Below are positions 1 to 5,301 of a DNA stretch of 5,301 nt, in pieces. The position numbers and the translations under genes are program-made. The DNA is taken from assembly GCA_027403435.1 (NCBI GenBank), contig DAHZDR010000437.1, forward strand, positions 1 through 5,301. The letters are read 5' to 3'. Position 1 is the stretch's first letter, and the number at the start of each line of letters is the position of its first letter. This DNA comes from Deltaproteobacteria bacterium. GTDB taxonomy: Bacteria; Desulfobacterota; Binatia; Binatales; Binataceae. The notes beneath the pieces were generated by a model. That model had not been told where the DNA came from, did not search any database, and worked only from the letters and a program-made list of their open reading frames with translations.

Positions 1-735
1 GCCCGTCTGCGCTTCGAGCGCGGCGCCGGGGAACGGATCGCTGATCTCGGCTGCGGCACGGGCGAGCATACGATTGAACTCGCGCGACGCTCCGGCGGCC
101 ATGCGCGCGGAATCGATTCCTCGCCCGCAATGGTCGAAAAGGCGCGCGAATTGCGCGCCGCGCTCGCGCCGGAATTACTTGCGCGGGTCGAATTCGCTTG
201 CGACGACATCCGTAATTTCGCCGCCGACCGGGAATATACGACGGTCTTTTCCAACGCCGCGATGCAATGGCTCGGCGACCATCGCGGGATGCTCGCGGCG
301 TGCTTCAATGCGCTGGCGCCCGGCGGTGAAATCGCAATCCAGATGCCCGCGAACGAGCATGAGACCGCCCAGGCGACGATCGCCGCGATGGCCGCGGAGG
401 CGCCGTGGCGCGCGCGGCTCGGCGGCGCCGCGACGCCCTCGCGCGAGAACGTGATGGCGCCGGAGCGCTATCGCGAAATCCTGACCGGCCTGGGATTCGC
501 CGCAATCGACTGCCGCTATCATACGTTTGGCCATCCGCTGAGCGCTCCCGCCGAAGTCGTCGAATGGTCGCGCGCGACCGCGCTGCGGCCGTTTCTGAAT
601 CGGCTTGCGCCCGAGGCGCACGCTGAATTTATCGCCGACCTGACCCGCCGGCTCGAGGCGGCTTACGGCACGCGCGGCCCGCTGACGTTCAATTTCCGCC
701 GGCTCTTCATTTTCGCGCGCCGTCCTGCCATCTAG
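1..735 (+). CDS. tam: Trans-aconitate 2-methyltransferase-like SAM methyltransferase (5' end missing)
   Basis: This is a cytoplasmic class I SAM-dependent methyltransferase. In the Tam family the enzyme methyl-esterifies trans-aconitate, a spontaneous by-product that inhibits aconitase. The reading frame is open from base 1 to the TAG at 733-735, giving 244 visible residues. The SAM-binding motif I (DLGCGTGE) is at residues 15-22 of the fragment and motif GIDSSPAM at 37-44. A DDIRNF stretch follows, then SNAAMQW at 84-90 and QMPAN at 114-118. The C-terminus has an EW..AT.LRPFLNRL segment and ends with FRRLFIFARR. From memory these blocks occur in the same order in E. coli Tam (about 252 residues), where motif I lies near residue 42. 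About 25-30 N-terminal residues are therefore probably outside the window. The next gene starts 5 bases after the stop, which suggests an operon. The fold and family are clear, but the exact substrate is inferred from family resemblance and could be another small carboxylic acid. Confidence 0.88.
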   Translation, partial: ARLRFERGAGERIADLGCGTGEHTIELARRSGGHARGIDSSPAMVEKARELRAALAPELLARVEFACDDIRNFAADREYTTVFSNAAMQWLGDHRGMLAACFNALAPGGEIAIQMPANEHETAQATIAAMAAEAPWRARLGGAATPSRENVMAPERYREILTGLGFAAIDCRYHTFGHPLSAPAEVVEWSRATALRPFLNRLAPEAHAEFIADLTRRLEAAYGTRGPLTFNFRRLFIFARRPAI

Positions 736-740
736 AGGTG

Positions 741-1718
741 ATGGAGCGTTCGACGATCGGACCCGCGATGATCGTGCATGGCGGCGCCGGAGGACGCGCC
801 GCGCCCGCGGACCGTTCGGAGCGCCGGCGCGGACTGCTCGCCGCGGCCACGCGCGGCGGAGAGATTTTGCGCGCCGGCGGCGCCGCGATCGACGCCGTGA
901 TCGCGGCGGTGACGGTCCTCGAAGACCATCCCTTTTTCAACGCCGGCTACGGTTCCCTGCTCACCACTGAAGGCTGGGTCGAAATGGACGCGGCGGTGAT
1001 GACGGCGGAGCGGCGCGGACGATCGCGCACGGCGTATCCGGAGATTCGCGCCGGCGGCGTGATTCTGATCAGCCGGGTGCGCAATCCGATTCGGCTGGCG
1101 CGCGCCGTGATGGACCTGACGCCCCATCTGCTGATGGCCGGCGCGGGCGCGGAGCGGATCGCGCGGCGGGCGGGAATCGAACTCTGCCGCCCCAATGAAC
1201 TGATTAGTCCGCATGCGCGCGCCCGCTGGCTGGCGAACCGCGCCGCGCCTGACGCGCGGGCGGCGAGTCCGTCGGAGACGAAGGCCGCCGGCGGCGGCGA
1301 CAAGCACGGCACCGTTGGCGCCGTCGCGCGCGATCGTCATAGGAATCTTGCGGCGGCCACTTCCACCGGCGGCGTCCCGGGGAAGCTGCCGGGCCGGATC
1401 GGCGACTCGGCGATAATCGGCGCGGGCTTGTTCGCGTCGGCGCGCGGCGCCGCCTCGGCCACCGGCGCGGGCGAGGCGATCCTGCGCGCGGGATTGTGCC
1501 GCGGCGCCGTCGAAGCATGCGGCCGTGGAACTCCGCACGCGGCGGCCGAACGCGCAATCCGGATGCTCGACGGGGCCGAAGCCGGCGTGATTCTAATCGA
1601 CGCGAAAGGGCGGATTGGTTTTGCCCATAGCGCGCAGGCGATGGAAATCGCGACCTTCGACCCGTTCGTCGGAACGCGCCATCTGACGCCCGCGGCGATG
1701 ACGGCGATCGCCGAATAA
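741..1718 (+). CDS. iaaA: Isoaspartyl peptidase / L-asparaginase (plant-type, Ntn hydrolase)
   Basis: This enzyme hydrolyses beta-aspartyl (isoaspartyl) dipeptides and L-asparagine. It is made as a precursor that cuts itself into alpha and beta subunits, exposing a Thr nucleophile. From ATG 741 the protein has 325 residues, close to the usual 310-330. Visible blocks are IVHGGAG at 11-17, the FFNAGYGS..T.EG..EMDAA region at 65-85, and the RNPIRLARAVMD...H..MAGAGAE helix region at 114-138. The autocleavage site is HG|TVGAVA, with Thr191 as the predicted nucleophile. The beta subunit then shows TSTGG (208-211), LPGRIGDS (216-223, with the substrate-binding Arg219 and Asp222) and SATGAGE (239-245). 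The linker before Thr191 is rich in Ala, Gly and Ser, as expected for a disordered region. The start is uncertain: GTG 738 or ATG 768 are alternatives. An AGAGGTGAT sequence resembling the full anti-SD complement overlaps 738-742, too close to ATG 741 for ideal spacing. Coupling to the upstream gene is likely. Confidence 0.93.
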   Translation: MERSTIGPAMIVHGGAGGRAAPADRSERRRGLLAAATRGGEILRAGGAAIDAVIAAVTVLEDHPFFNAGYGSLLTTEGWVEMDAAVMTAERRGRSRTAYPEIRAGGVILISRVRNPIRLARAVMDLTPHLLMAGAGAERIARRAGIELCRPNELISPHARARWLANRAAPDARAASPSETKAAGGGDKHGTVGAVARDRHRNLAAATSTGGVPGKLPGRIGDSAIIGAGLFASARGAASATGAGEAILRAGLCRGAVEACGRGTPHAAAERAIRMLDGAEAGVILIDAKGRIGFAHSAQAMEIATFDPFVGTRHLTPAAMTAIAE

Positions 1719-1735
1719 AATAAACTGGCTGGCCG

Positions 1736-3589
1736 ATGGAGCAGGGTGGGGCGAAGCCGGCGGCGCCGGAGATCGGCGCGGCGAAAGCGGACGCGGCGGG
1801 ACACGGCGTGGCGCCACGGGGCGCCACATGGCCCGCACGGCGGCGGCTCGCGACCGCGCTGGCGGCCTTCGTGATCGCACTTGCGCTGTTGACGCCGGGG
1901 ATGCGCACGCCGTTCGGCAAGGACGCCGAAACCCAGTCGGCGCAATGGGTCGTCGATATCGTCAAGCATGGCAATTGGCTGCTGCCGCTTGATTATTATG
2001 GCTACGTCGAGCGCAAACCGCCGATGTTCTATTGGCTTGGTTCGCTCTGGCCCTGGCTGCGCGGCGGCGCGATCACCCAGACCGACGCGCGGCTGCCGTC
2101 GCTGGTCGCGGGCGCGGCGGTCGCGGCGCTGATCCTGGATTGGGCGGCGGCCGACTTTGGCGCGGCCTGCGGATGGCTCTCGTTTGTATTCCTTATTGGC
2201 GGCTATGGCTTCGCCGCGCGTGCCAACGTCGCCCTGACCGACATGCTGATGACGCTGTTTCTGATCGGCGCATGGCGGGCGATGCGGCGGGCGCTCGCGG
2301 GCGCCGCGGGACGGTCAGGGCCGCTCATTGCGGGCGTTCTGCTGGGGCTTGGCGTGCTCACCAAAGGTCCCGTCGTGATCGTTCTGGCGGGTCTTGCGGC
2401 GTTTATCTATATCGTGCTGGAGCGGGAGAATCCATTCACATTCGCGCGGCGCGGATGGCCGTGGGCGATGCTCGCGATCGCGCTGACGATCGGCGCGGCG
2501 TGGTACGTGCCGGCGTTTATCGCGGGCCGTTCGCAGGACTGGGGCGGCGTCTTTTTCGACGAAAATTTCGGTCATTTCATGCCCGTCCGGATGGGCGGCA
2601 CGGGCGAGGCGGCGCGCCCCGTTTATTATATCGTGGCGCGGCTTTTAGGCGCTATGATGCCTCTTAGCCTGCTGGTGGCGCCGTTGCTGCTGGCGGGCGC
2701 CATCGGCGGTTTCGAAAAGTCGCGGCGCCACGCTATTCGCTATCAAGCCGCGCTGGCGTTGGCCGTGGTTGTCCTGTTTTCGATCGCGAGCGCGAAACGC
2801 GACGATTACATCCTGCCGGCGATTCCGCCCCTGGCGATACTTTACGCGGCGCTGTTCGCCGGCGCGCTCCGGCCCGACACGGGCGCCGCGCGGATTCGCG
2901 ACGCGATCGCATGGGCGATCGCGATCGTCATGCCGGCGGGCGTAATCGTCGCGCTGCTGGCGGCTCATGCGGGCGTCCACTTCGCGCGGTTCGACGCCCG
3001 TTTTCAATCCAGTGACGCCTCGTACGTGGCGGGTTTTCTCGCTAGCGCCAAGACGCTCCGTTTGCCGTTTATCGCGTTTACAGCGGCGACGCTAGCCGGC
3101 GGCGCGTTCGCGATCCGTGCGCTCTGGCGGCGCGACGCGATCGGCGCCGGCGTCGGAATCGGCGTAATCAGCCTGGCCGGGAGCCTGTTGTTCGCGGGCG
3201 TGATCAAGCCGATCGTGGCTGTCACAAGATGCCTGCGCCCGTTTGTGCATAGGGTCGAAGCGCGCGCGGACGGGGCGCCGCTTTACGTCGCCGTTAACGA
3301 CGAAGAGCTTGCGTGGTATTACGGCCGGGCGATTCCAAAATTGCCGCGCGCGTTCGCCCGCGCCGGCCCGCCCTCCGACCAGCAAATCTTTTTGATTGCG
3401 CGTCCGACCGAGATGACGCTACTCGCGCCTGACGTGCGCCATGCGCTGGTGGCCGTGATGTCTTCGCGCGCGGCGAGCGGAAACCGGCCTGCGCTTTACG
3501 AACTGCGGCCGCTGGCGCCGCCGCCCGTCCCGTCCGCGCCAGCCGGTGGCGTATCCGGATTGAAGCCGGGCGCGCCGTCGGTTAAATAG
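1736..3589 (+). CDS. ArnT/PMT-family (GT39/GT83-like) membrane glycosyltransferase
   Basis: This is a 617-residue integral membrane protein that probably transfers a sugar from a polyprenyl-phosphate donor to a lipid or protein acceptor on the outer face of the inner membrane. After a 37-residue Ala/Gly/Pro-rich cytoplasmic tail ending in RRR, the first membrane helix spans about 38-54. The first periplasmic loop has the family's acidic motif DAE (Asp63, Glu65), then VERKPPMFYWLGSLWPW (91-107) and ARLPS (118-122), as in ArnT-like enzymes. Further markers are ALTD (166-169), GLGVLTKGP (204-212), ENFGHF (276-281) and a SAKRDDYILPAIPPLAILY segment at 352-370, the counterpart of the family's K..hY.lP.yPalall motif. 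About a dozen hydrophobic segments lie between 38 and 500. A soluble C-terminal domain of about 90 residues (LYVAVNDEELAWYYGR...) closes the protein and ends in a Pro-rich tail. ATG 1736 has no clear Shine-Dalgarno; GTG 1808, preceded by GCGGGA, would remove 24 tail residues and is a real alternative. The exact sugar and acceptor cannot be told from sequence. Confidence 0.85.
   Translation: MEQGGAKPAAPEIGAAKADAAGHGVAPRGATWPARRRLATALAAFVIALALLTPGMRTPFGKDAETQSAQWVVDIVKHGNWLLPLDYYGYVERKPPMFYWLGSLWPWLRGGAITQTDARLPSLVAGAAVAALILDWAAADFGAACGWLSFVFLIGGYGFAARANVALTDMLMTLFLIGAWRAMRRALAGAAGRSGPLIAGVLLGLGVLTKGPVVIVLAGLAAFIYIVLERENPFTFARRGWPWAMLAIALTIGAAWYVPAFIAGRSQDWGGVFFDENFGHFMPVRMGGTGEAARPVYYIVARLLGAMMPLSLLVAPLLLAGAIGGFEKSRRHAIRYQAALALAVVVLFSIASAKRDDYILPAIPPLAILYAALFAGALRPDTGAARIRDAIAWAIAIVMPAGVIVALLAAHAGVHFARFDARFQSSDASYVAGFLASAKTLRLPFIAFTAATLAGGAFAIRALWRRDAIGAGVGIGVISLAGSLLFAGVIKPIVAVTRCLRPFVHRVEARADGAPLYVAVNDEELAWYYGRAIPKLPRAFARAGPPSDQQIFLIARPTEMTLLAPDVRHALVAVMSSRAASGNRPALYELRPLAPPPVPSAPAGGVSGLKPGAPSVK
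1808..1827 (+). other. Perfect GC-rich hairpin in the 5' coding part of the glycosyltransferase
   Basis: GTGGCGCC (1808-1815) and GGCGCCAC (1820-1827) form an 8-bp perfect stem with a 4-base loop. The same bases also make a direct repeat of GGCGCCAC (1810-1817 and 1820-1827). The hairpin lies in the low-complexity cytoplasmic tail, 72 bases into the gene, and its first three bases are the alternative GTG start. In mRNA it could slow early translation or hide that GTG. Chance formation in GC-rich DNA is also possible. Confidence 0.4.
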
Positions 3590-3593
3590 AGGG

Positions 3594-3623
3594 TTGGCCG
3601 CGGACGCTTTCCGGCGCGGCCGA
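3594..3623 (+). other. Stem-loop between the glycosyltransferase and the small membrane protein gene
   Basis: GGCCGCG (3596-3602) pairs perfectly with CGCGGCC (3615-3621) around a 12-base loop. Outer T-G and T-A pairs (3595/3622 and 3594/3623) extend the stem to 9 bp. It begins a few bases after the glycosyltransferase stop. No T-run follows, so it is not a standard intrinsic terminator. It may protect the 3' end of the upstream message or partly separate expression of the two genes. Confidence 0.4.
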
Positions 3624-3642
3624 AATCGCGGACGAGGGCGCA

Positions 3643-3870
3643 ATGGCCAACGAAGGATCGAGTCGGATCGAACGCGCGGTCAGCTTCGTGATGCGGCTGA
3701 TCGTGTCGCTGCTGTTGCCGGGATGGGGCGTCGCGATGATCGTCCTGGGCCTGATCGATGGCTCCGGATGGTGGGCGATCACGGGCCTGACGGTGCTTGC
3801 GATCGGCGTGGTGTTGTTTGCCGGCGGCTCGCTGGTCACGCCGTTCCTTGGCGGTCGGCGGTTTTCCTGA
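3643..3870 (+). CDS. Small two-helix membrane protein of unknown function
   Basis: I do not recognise this family. The 75-residue product starts with a short polar, charged segment (MANEGSSRIER), followed by two hydrophobic stretches at about residues 13-38 and 42-64. A short GDGS-like turn (LIDGSGWW, 37-44) separates them, and the protein ends with a basic tail GGRRFS. This is the layout of a small inner-membrane hairpin protein, with both ends probably cytoplasmic given the Arg residues at each end. An AGGG at 3635-3638, 4 bases before the ATG, serves as a Shine-Dalgarno. The hydrophobic pattern in this frame supports real coding, whereas the longer overlapping frame from 3594 gives an Arg-rich sequence typical of a shadow. 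It follows the glycosyltransferase stop by 53 bases and could be co-transcribed. Function cannot be assigned. Confidence 0.65.
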   Translation: MANEGSSRIERAVSFVMRLIVSLLLPGWGVAMIVLGLIDGSGWWAITGLTVLAIGVVLFAGGSLVTPFLGGRRFS

Positions 3871-4008
3871 GACGGCGCGCGGCCAGCCGGAATTTTCCGC
3901 TTCCGTCCCGGCTTTCGACCGATTCGCTTCCGCTTCAGCCAATTCGTGACGATTCCCTTTGGCGACTCAATTGCCGCCGCCGCGCCGCTCGATTATCCTT
4001 GAATTACG
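3871..4008 (+). promoter_or_regulatory. Intergenic stretch with candidate promoter for the FmdB gene (hexamers at 3971-3999)
   Basis: This 138-base gap has a visibly lower G+C content and several pyrimidine-rich patches. TTGCCG (3971-3976) and TATCCT (3994-3999) each match 4 of 6 bases of the sigma-70 consensus and are separated by 17 bases. A transcript starting about 7 bases past the -10 element would begin at about 4006, only 3 bases before the ATG at 4009. No terminator with a T-run for the upstream gene was seen. The hexamer matches are modest, so this is a candidate only. Confidence 0.35.
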
Positions 4009-4344
4009 ATGCCAATCTATGAATACGAATGCGCCGCCTGCGGCCGGATCGCCGCGCATGTGATGCTGGGTTCGCGCCGTGCGGCGCGGCCCGCGTGTCC
4101 GCATTGCGGCGCTTCACGCACCCGCCGTGTGATGTCGTCATTCGCGGTGGTCGAGAGCGAAACCTCGCGGCTGGCGAATCTTGACACCTCACGCAGGCCC
4201 GACGACTCATTCTACAGCGATTCGCGCAACGTCGGACTCTGGGCGAAAAAGCGGGCGCGGCAGATGGGCGTCGATCTTGGATCTAAATTCGACGAAACCG
4301 TGGAAAAAGCGCGCACTGGCAAATTGATCAAGGATATGGAGTGA
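4009..4344 (+). CDS. FmdB-family zinc-ribbon protein
   Basis: The 111-residue product opens with MPIYEYECAACG and has a second CPHCG, so Cys8/Cys11 and Cys30/Cys33 would bind one zinc ion. This is the hallmark of the FmdB family, named after a proposed regulator of formamidase expression. Most members have no proven function and are called putative regulatory proteins. The tail after the ribbon (residues about 67-111) contains GLWAKKRARQMGVDLGSKFD, a helix-forming charged extension resembling the C-terminal region of longer FmdB proteins. No Shine-Dalgarno precedes the ATG: the upstream bases TTGAATTACG have no purine-rich core. A leaderless or non-canonical start is therefore possible. The next gene lies 49 bases downstream with its own ribosome site and also encodes a cysteine-motif protein, so the two are probably co-transcribed. 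Confidence 0.88.
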   Translation: MPIYEYECAACGRIAAHVMLGSRRAARPACPHCGASRTRRVMSSFAVVESETSRLANLDTSRRPDDSFYSDSRNVGLWAKKRARQMGVDLGSKFDETVEKARTGKLIKDME

Positions 4345-4383
4345 GCGCGGGAACGGTCCGTTGTTCGCGCCTGATCTCTCGGC

Positions 4384-4387
4384 GAGG
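4384..4387 (+). promoter_or_regulatory. Ribosome binding site deciding the start of the zinc-ribbon-like gene
   Basis: GAGG followed by the A/T-rich spacer ATAATA leads to ATG 4394. It is among the clearest Shine-Dalgarno sites in the window and favours ATG 4394 over the upstream in-frame TTG 4361. Confidence 0.7.
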
Positions 4388-4393
4388 ATAATA

Positions 4394-4681
4394 ATGAGTA
4401 ACGACGAAAAGGACAAACTCGGCGAGTTGATGCACAACTCCCGGATCGCTCGTGAACTCGAGTGGGCCCGCAAGCACGAAGAAGAGCTGTTGGCCAAATT
4501 GCGCGCGCGCAAAGGCGGCGCCGAGGCCAACGCCAACTGCCCGGAATGCGCACAGAAGCTGGTCGAGGACGCCGAGCATGGCACCGGCGGATTGGTCTGC
4601 CCCGAGCGCCACGGCGCATGGCTGAGCTGGGACACGATCGTCAAAATGCTCGACCGTTTGGCCCATCCAAAATCCGACTAA
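4394..4681 (+). CDS. Small zinc-ribbon-like (TFIIB-type zinc finger-like) protein
   Basis: The 95-residue product has two parts. Residues 1-40 are charged and helix-prone (ELEWARKHEEELLAKLRARK), possibly an amphipathic helix or short coiled coil. Residues 47-90 hold CPEC (Cys49, Cys52), about 16 residues, then CPERHGAWL (Cys69, His73) and a helix IVKMLDRLA. This follows the zf-TFIIB layout (CP.C..L...G....CP.C.G.WL) except that the fourth Cys is Arg and His sits one place later, giving a CCCH set. I chose ATG 4394 because GAGG (4384-4387) lies 6 bases upstream, whereas the in-frame TTG at 4361 has no ribosome site. The gene follows the FmdB-type gene by 49 bases, consistent with a shared transcript. 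Its role is unknown; protein binding or nucleic-acid binding through the metal site is inference from fold type. Confidence 0.75.
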   Translation: MSNDEKDKLGELMHNSRIARELEWARKHEEELLAKLRARKGGAEANANCPECAQKLVEDAEHGTGGLVCPERHGAWLSWDTIVKMLDRLAHPKSD

Positions 4682-4701
4682 GGCGGACCGCCGCGATTTT
4701 T
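4682..4701 (+). terminator. Weak intrinsic terminator candidate after the zinc-ribbon-like gene
   Basis: Directly after the TAA stop, GGCG-GAC-CGCC (4682-4692) can form a 4-bp stem with a 3-base loop, followed by GCGA and five T residues (4697-4701). The stem is short and is separated from the T-run by four bases, so termination would be weak. Its position fits the end of the FmdB/zinc-ribbon transcript and the change to a 231-base gap. Confidence 0.3.
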
Positions 4702-4912
4702 CTGGGGTTGCGCTTGCCGGCTCTCCGGCGATCCATTGGCTTTATCAGAAAATTTTACGCGTTCGCCGCCCGCGCCCTCGACCGCTTTTTTGGCGCCGCA
4801 TAGGCGGCACAGGCGGTTGTGATCCGTTTCCCATCGCACCCGCGATCTCGCTAACCTACGGGCTTTGCGGCCCCGACCGAGGCGGCGGGGATTAACTTGG
4901 GAGATTTTTCAG
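4702..4912 (+). promoter_or_regulatory. Intergenic region upstream of the SDR gene, presumed promoter
   Basis: I see no gene here. An open frame crosses 4682-4803 but is only a shadow continuing from the preceding gene. The stretch has a small hairpin GCCGG-CTCT-CCGGC (4716-4729), another GCCGC-ATAG-GCGGC (4795-4808) and an inverted pair CCCCG/CGGGG (4871-4875 and 4886-4890) just upstream of the ribosome site. No pair of promoter hexamers with good spacing stands out; TAACCT at 4852-4857 is the best -10-like word but has no fitting -35. The length and the downstream gene make a promoter here likely by inference. The ribosome site GGGAG (4899-4903) lies 9 bases before ATG 4913. Confidence 0.4.
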
Positions 4913-5301
4913 ATGGGCAAGCTCGATAACAAAATCGCTCTCATTACCGGCGGCGGTTCCGGGATCGGCCGCGCCACCGCGCTGCTGTTTGCGCGGGAGG
5001 GCGCCAGCGTCGCCGTGGTCGATTGGATCGAGGACCAGGCGCGGGCCGTCGCGGGCGAAATCCAGCAGGCCGGCGGCCAGGCGATCGCGCTGAAGGCCGA
5101 CGTTTCCAAAGCCGCCGACGCCGAGCGGATGGTCGCCGGGACGGTTACGCATTTCGGCCGCCTCGACATTATCTACAACAACGCCGGCATCGGTTTCGCC
5201 CGCCCGCTCCATAAAATGAGCGAAGAAGAATGGGACCGCGTGGTTGACGTCGATCTGAAGGGCGTTTTCCTCGGCTGCAAGTACGCGATTCCGGAACTGC
5301 T
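4913..5301 (+). CDS. Short-chain dehydrogenase/reductase, NAD-preferring (3' end missing)
   Basis: The first 129 residues of a classical SDR oxidoreductase are present; these enzymes are usually about 250 residues long. The Rossmann nucleotide-binding motif TGGGSGIG is at 12-19. Asp37 at the end of the second beta strand (VAVVDW) normally prefers NAD(H) over NADP(H). ADV at 62-64 contacts the adenine ring, and NNAG at 89-92 stabilises the central sheet. The segment WDRVVDVDLKGVFLG (107-121) corresponds to the helix with the catalytic Asn of the Asn-Ser-Tyr-Lys tetrad, but the residue here is Asp114. The Ser and the YxxxK catalytic pair lie beyond the window edge, so activity cannot be confirmed. 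The start is supported by GGGAG at 4899-4903. The substrate is unknown: candidates include alcohols, sugars or 3-oxoacyl thioesters. A 231-base gap separates it from upstream genes, so it is likely its own transcription unit. Confidence 0.93.
   Translation, partial: MGKLDNKIALITGGGSGIGRATALLFAREGASVAVVDWIEDQARAVAGEIQQAGGQAIALKADVSKAADAERMVAGTVTHFGRLDIIYNNAGIGFARPLHKMSEEEWDRVVDVDLKGVFLGCKYAIPEL

Noticed and set aside
732..1974. Long open frames on the minus strand (732-1538 and 1204-1974), each over 250 residues
   Set aside because: They lie opposite the strongly recognised isoaspartyl peptidase and the start of the glycosyltransferase, and their translations are Arg/Ala/Pro-rich without any motif. 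This is typical of antisense frames in GC-rich DNA.
3885..3913. Inverted repeat AGCCGG/CCGGCT after the small membrane protein gene as a terminator
   Set aside because: The stem is only 6 bp with a 17-base loop, and no T-run follows.
3594..4022. A 142-residue + strand open frame overlapping the small membrane protein gene
   Set aside because: Its translation is Arg-rich with no hydrophobic or motif pattern, while the alternative frame gives two clean membrane helices with a ribosome site.
4361..4393. TTG 4361 as the start of the zinc-ribbon-like gene
   Set aside because: It has no ribosome site, whereas ATG 4394 has GAGG at good spacing and gives a typical polar N-terminus.
4207..4666. Minus-strand open frames of 112-145 residues opposite the two zinc-ribbon-type genes
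   Set aside because: They are shadows of two genes with clear cysteine motifs on the + strand, and they show no recognisable domain.
4785..4808. T6 run next to the hairpin GCCGC-ATAG-GCGGC as a terminator
   Set aside because: The T-run precedes the hairpin on the + strand and reads as A residues after it on the minus strand, so it does not fit an intrinsic terminator in either direction.

Overview
The window is GC-rich bacterial chromosome, roughly two-thirds G+C by eye, with all seven recognisable genes on the + strand and short gaps between them. There are no tRNA or rRNA genes, CRISPR repeats, transposases or phage genes. Alanine, glycine and arginine are abundant and G/C-ending codons dominate. 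The mix of genes fits an environmental Gram-negative or otherwise diderm lineage such as deltaproteobacteria-like groups, Binatota-like groups or Acidobacteria. That placement is an inference; no marker gene here fixes the taxonomy.

Region 1 (1-3589) is a tight run of three genes. It starts with the 3' part of a trans-aconitate methyltransferase-like SAM enzyme whose start lies off the left edge. Five bases later comes an isoaspartyl peptidase/L-asparaginase of the Thr-nucleophile (Ntn) class. After a 17-base gap there is a large multi-spanning membrane glycosyltransferase of the ArnT/PMT type. The spacing suggests one transcript, although no shared pathway is obvious: the first two handle small acids or damaged peptides, and the third probably modifies a lipid-linked glycan or cell-envelope lipid.

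Region 2 (3590-4681) holds three small genes: a 75-residue two-helix membrane protein of unknown role, an FmdB-type zinc-ribbon protein, and a second small protein with an unusual CCCH zinc-ribbon-like site behind a charged helical N-terminus. The two cysteine-motif proteins sit next to each other and are probably co-transcribed. The FmdB gene has no Shine-Dalgarno sequence and has promoter-like hexamers almost touching its ATG, so it may be read from a leaderless mRNA.

Region 3 (4682-5301) is a 231-base intergenic stretch followed by the 5' part of a classical short-chain dehydrogenase/reductase that runs off the right edge.

No convincing novel multi-gene system is visible. The points most worth checking are the CCCH zinc protein beside FmdB, the possible leaderless start of FmdB, two strong hairpins around the glycosyltransferase gene, an over-represented GCGATCGC octamer that always falls in the Ala-Ile-Ala frame, and an Asn-to-Asp change in the SDR catalytic tetrad.
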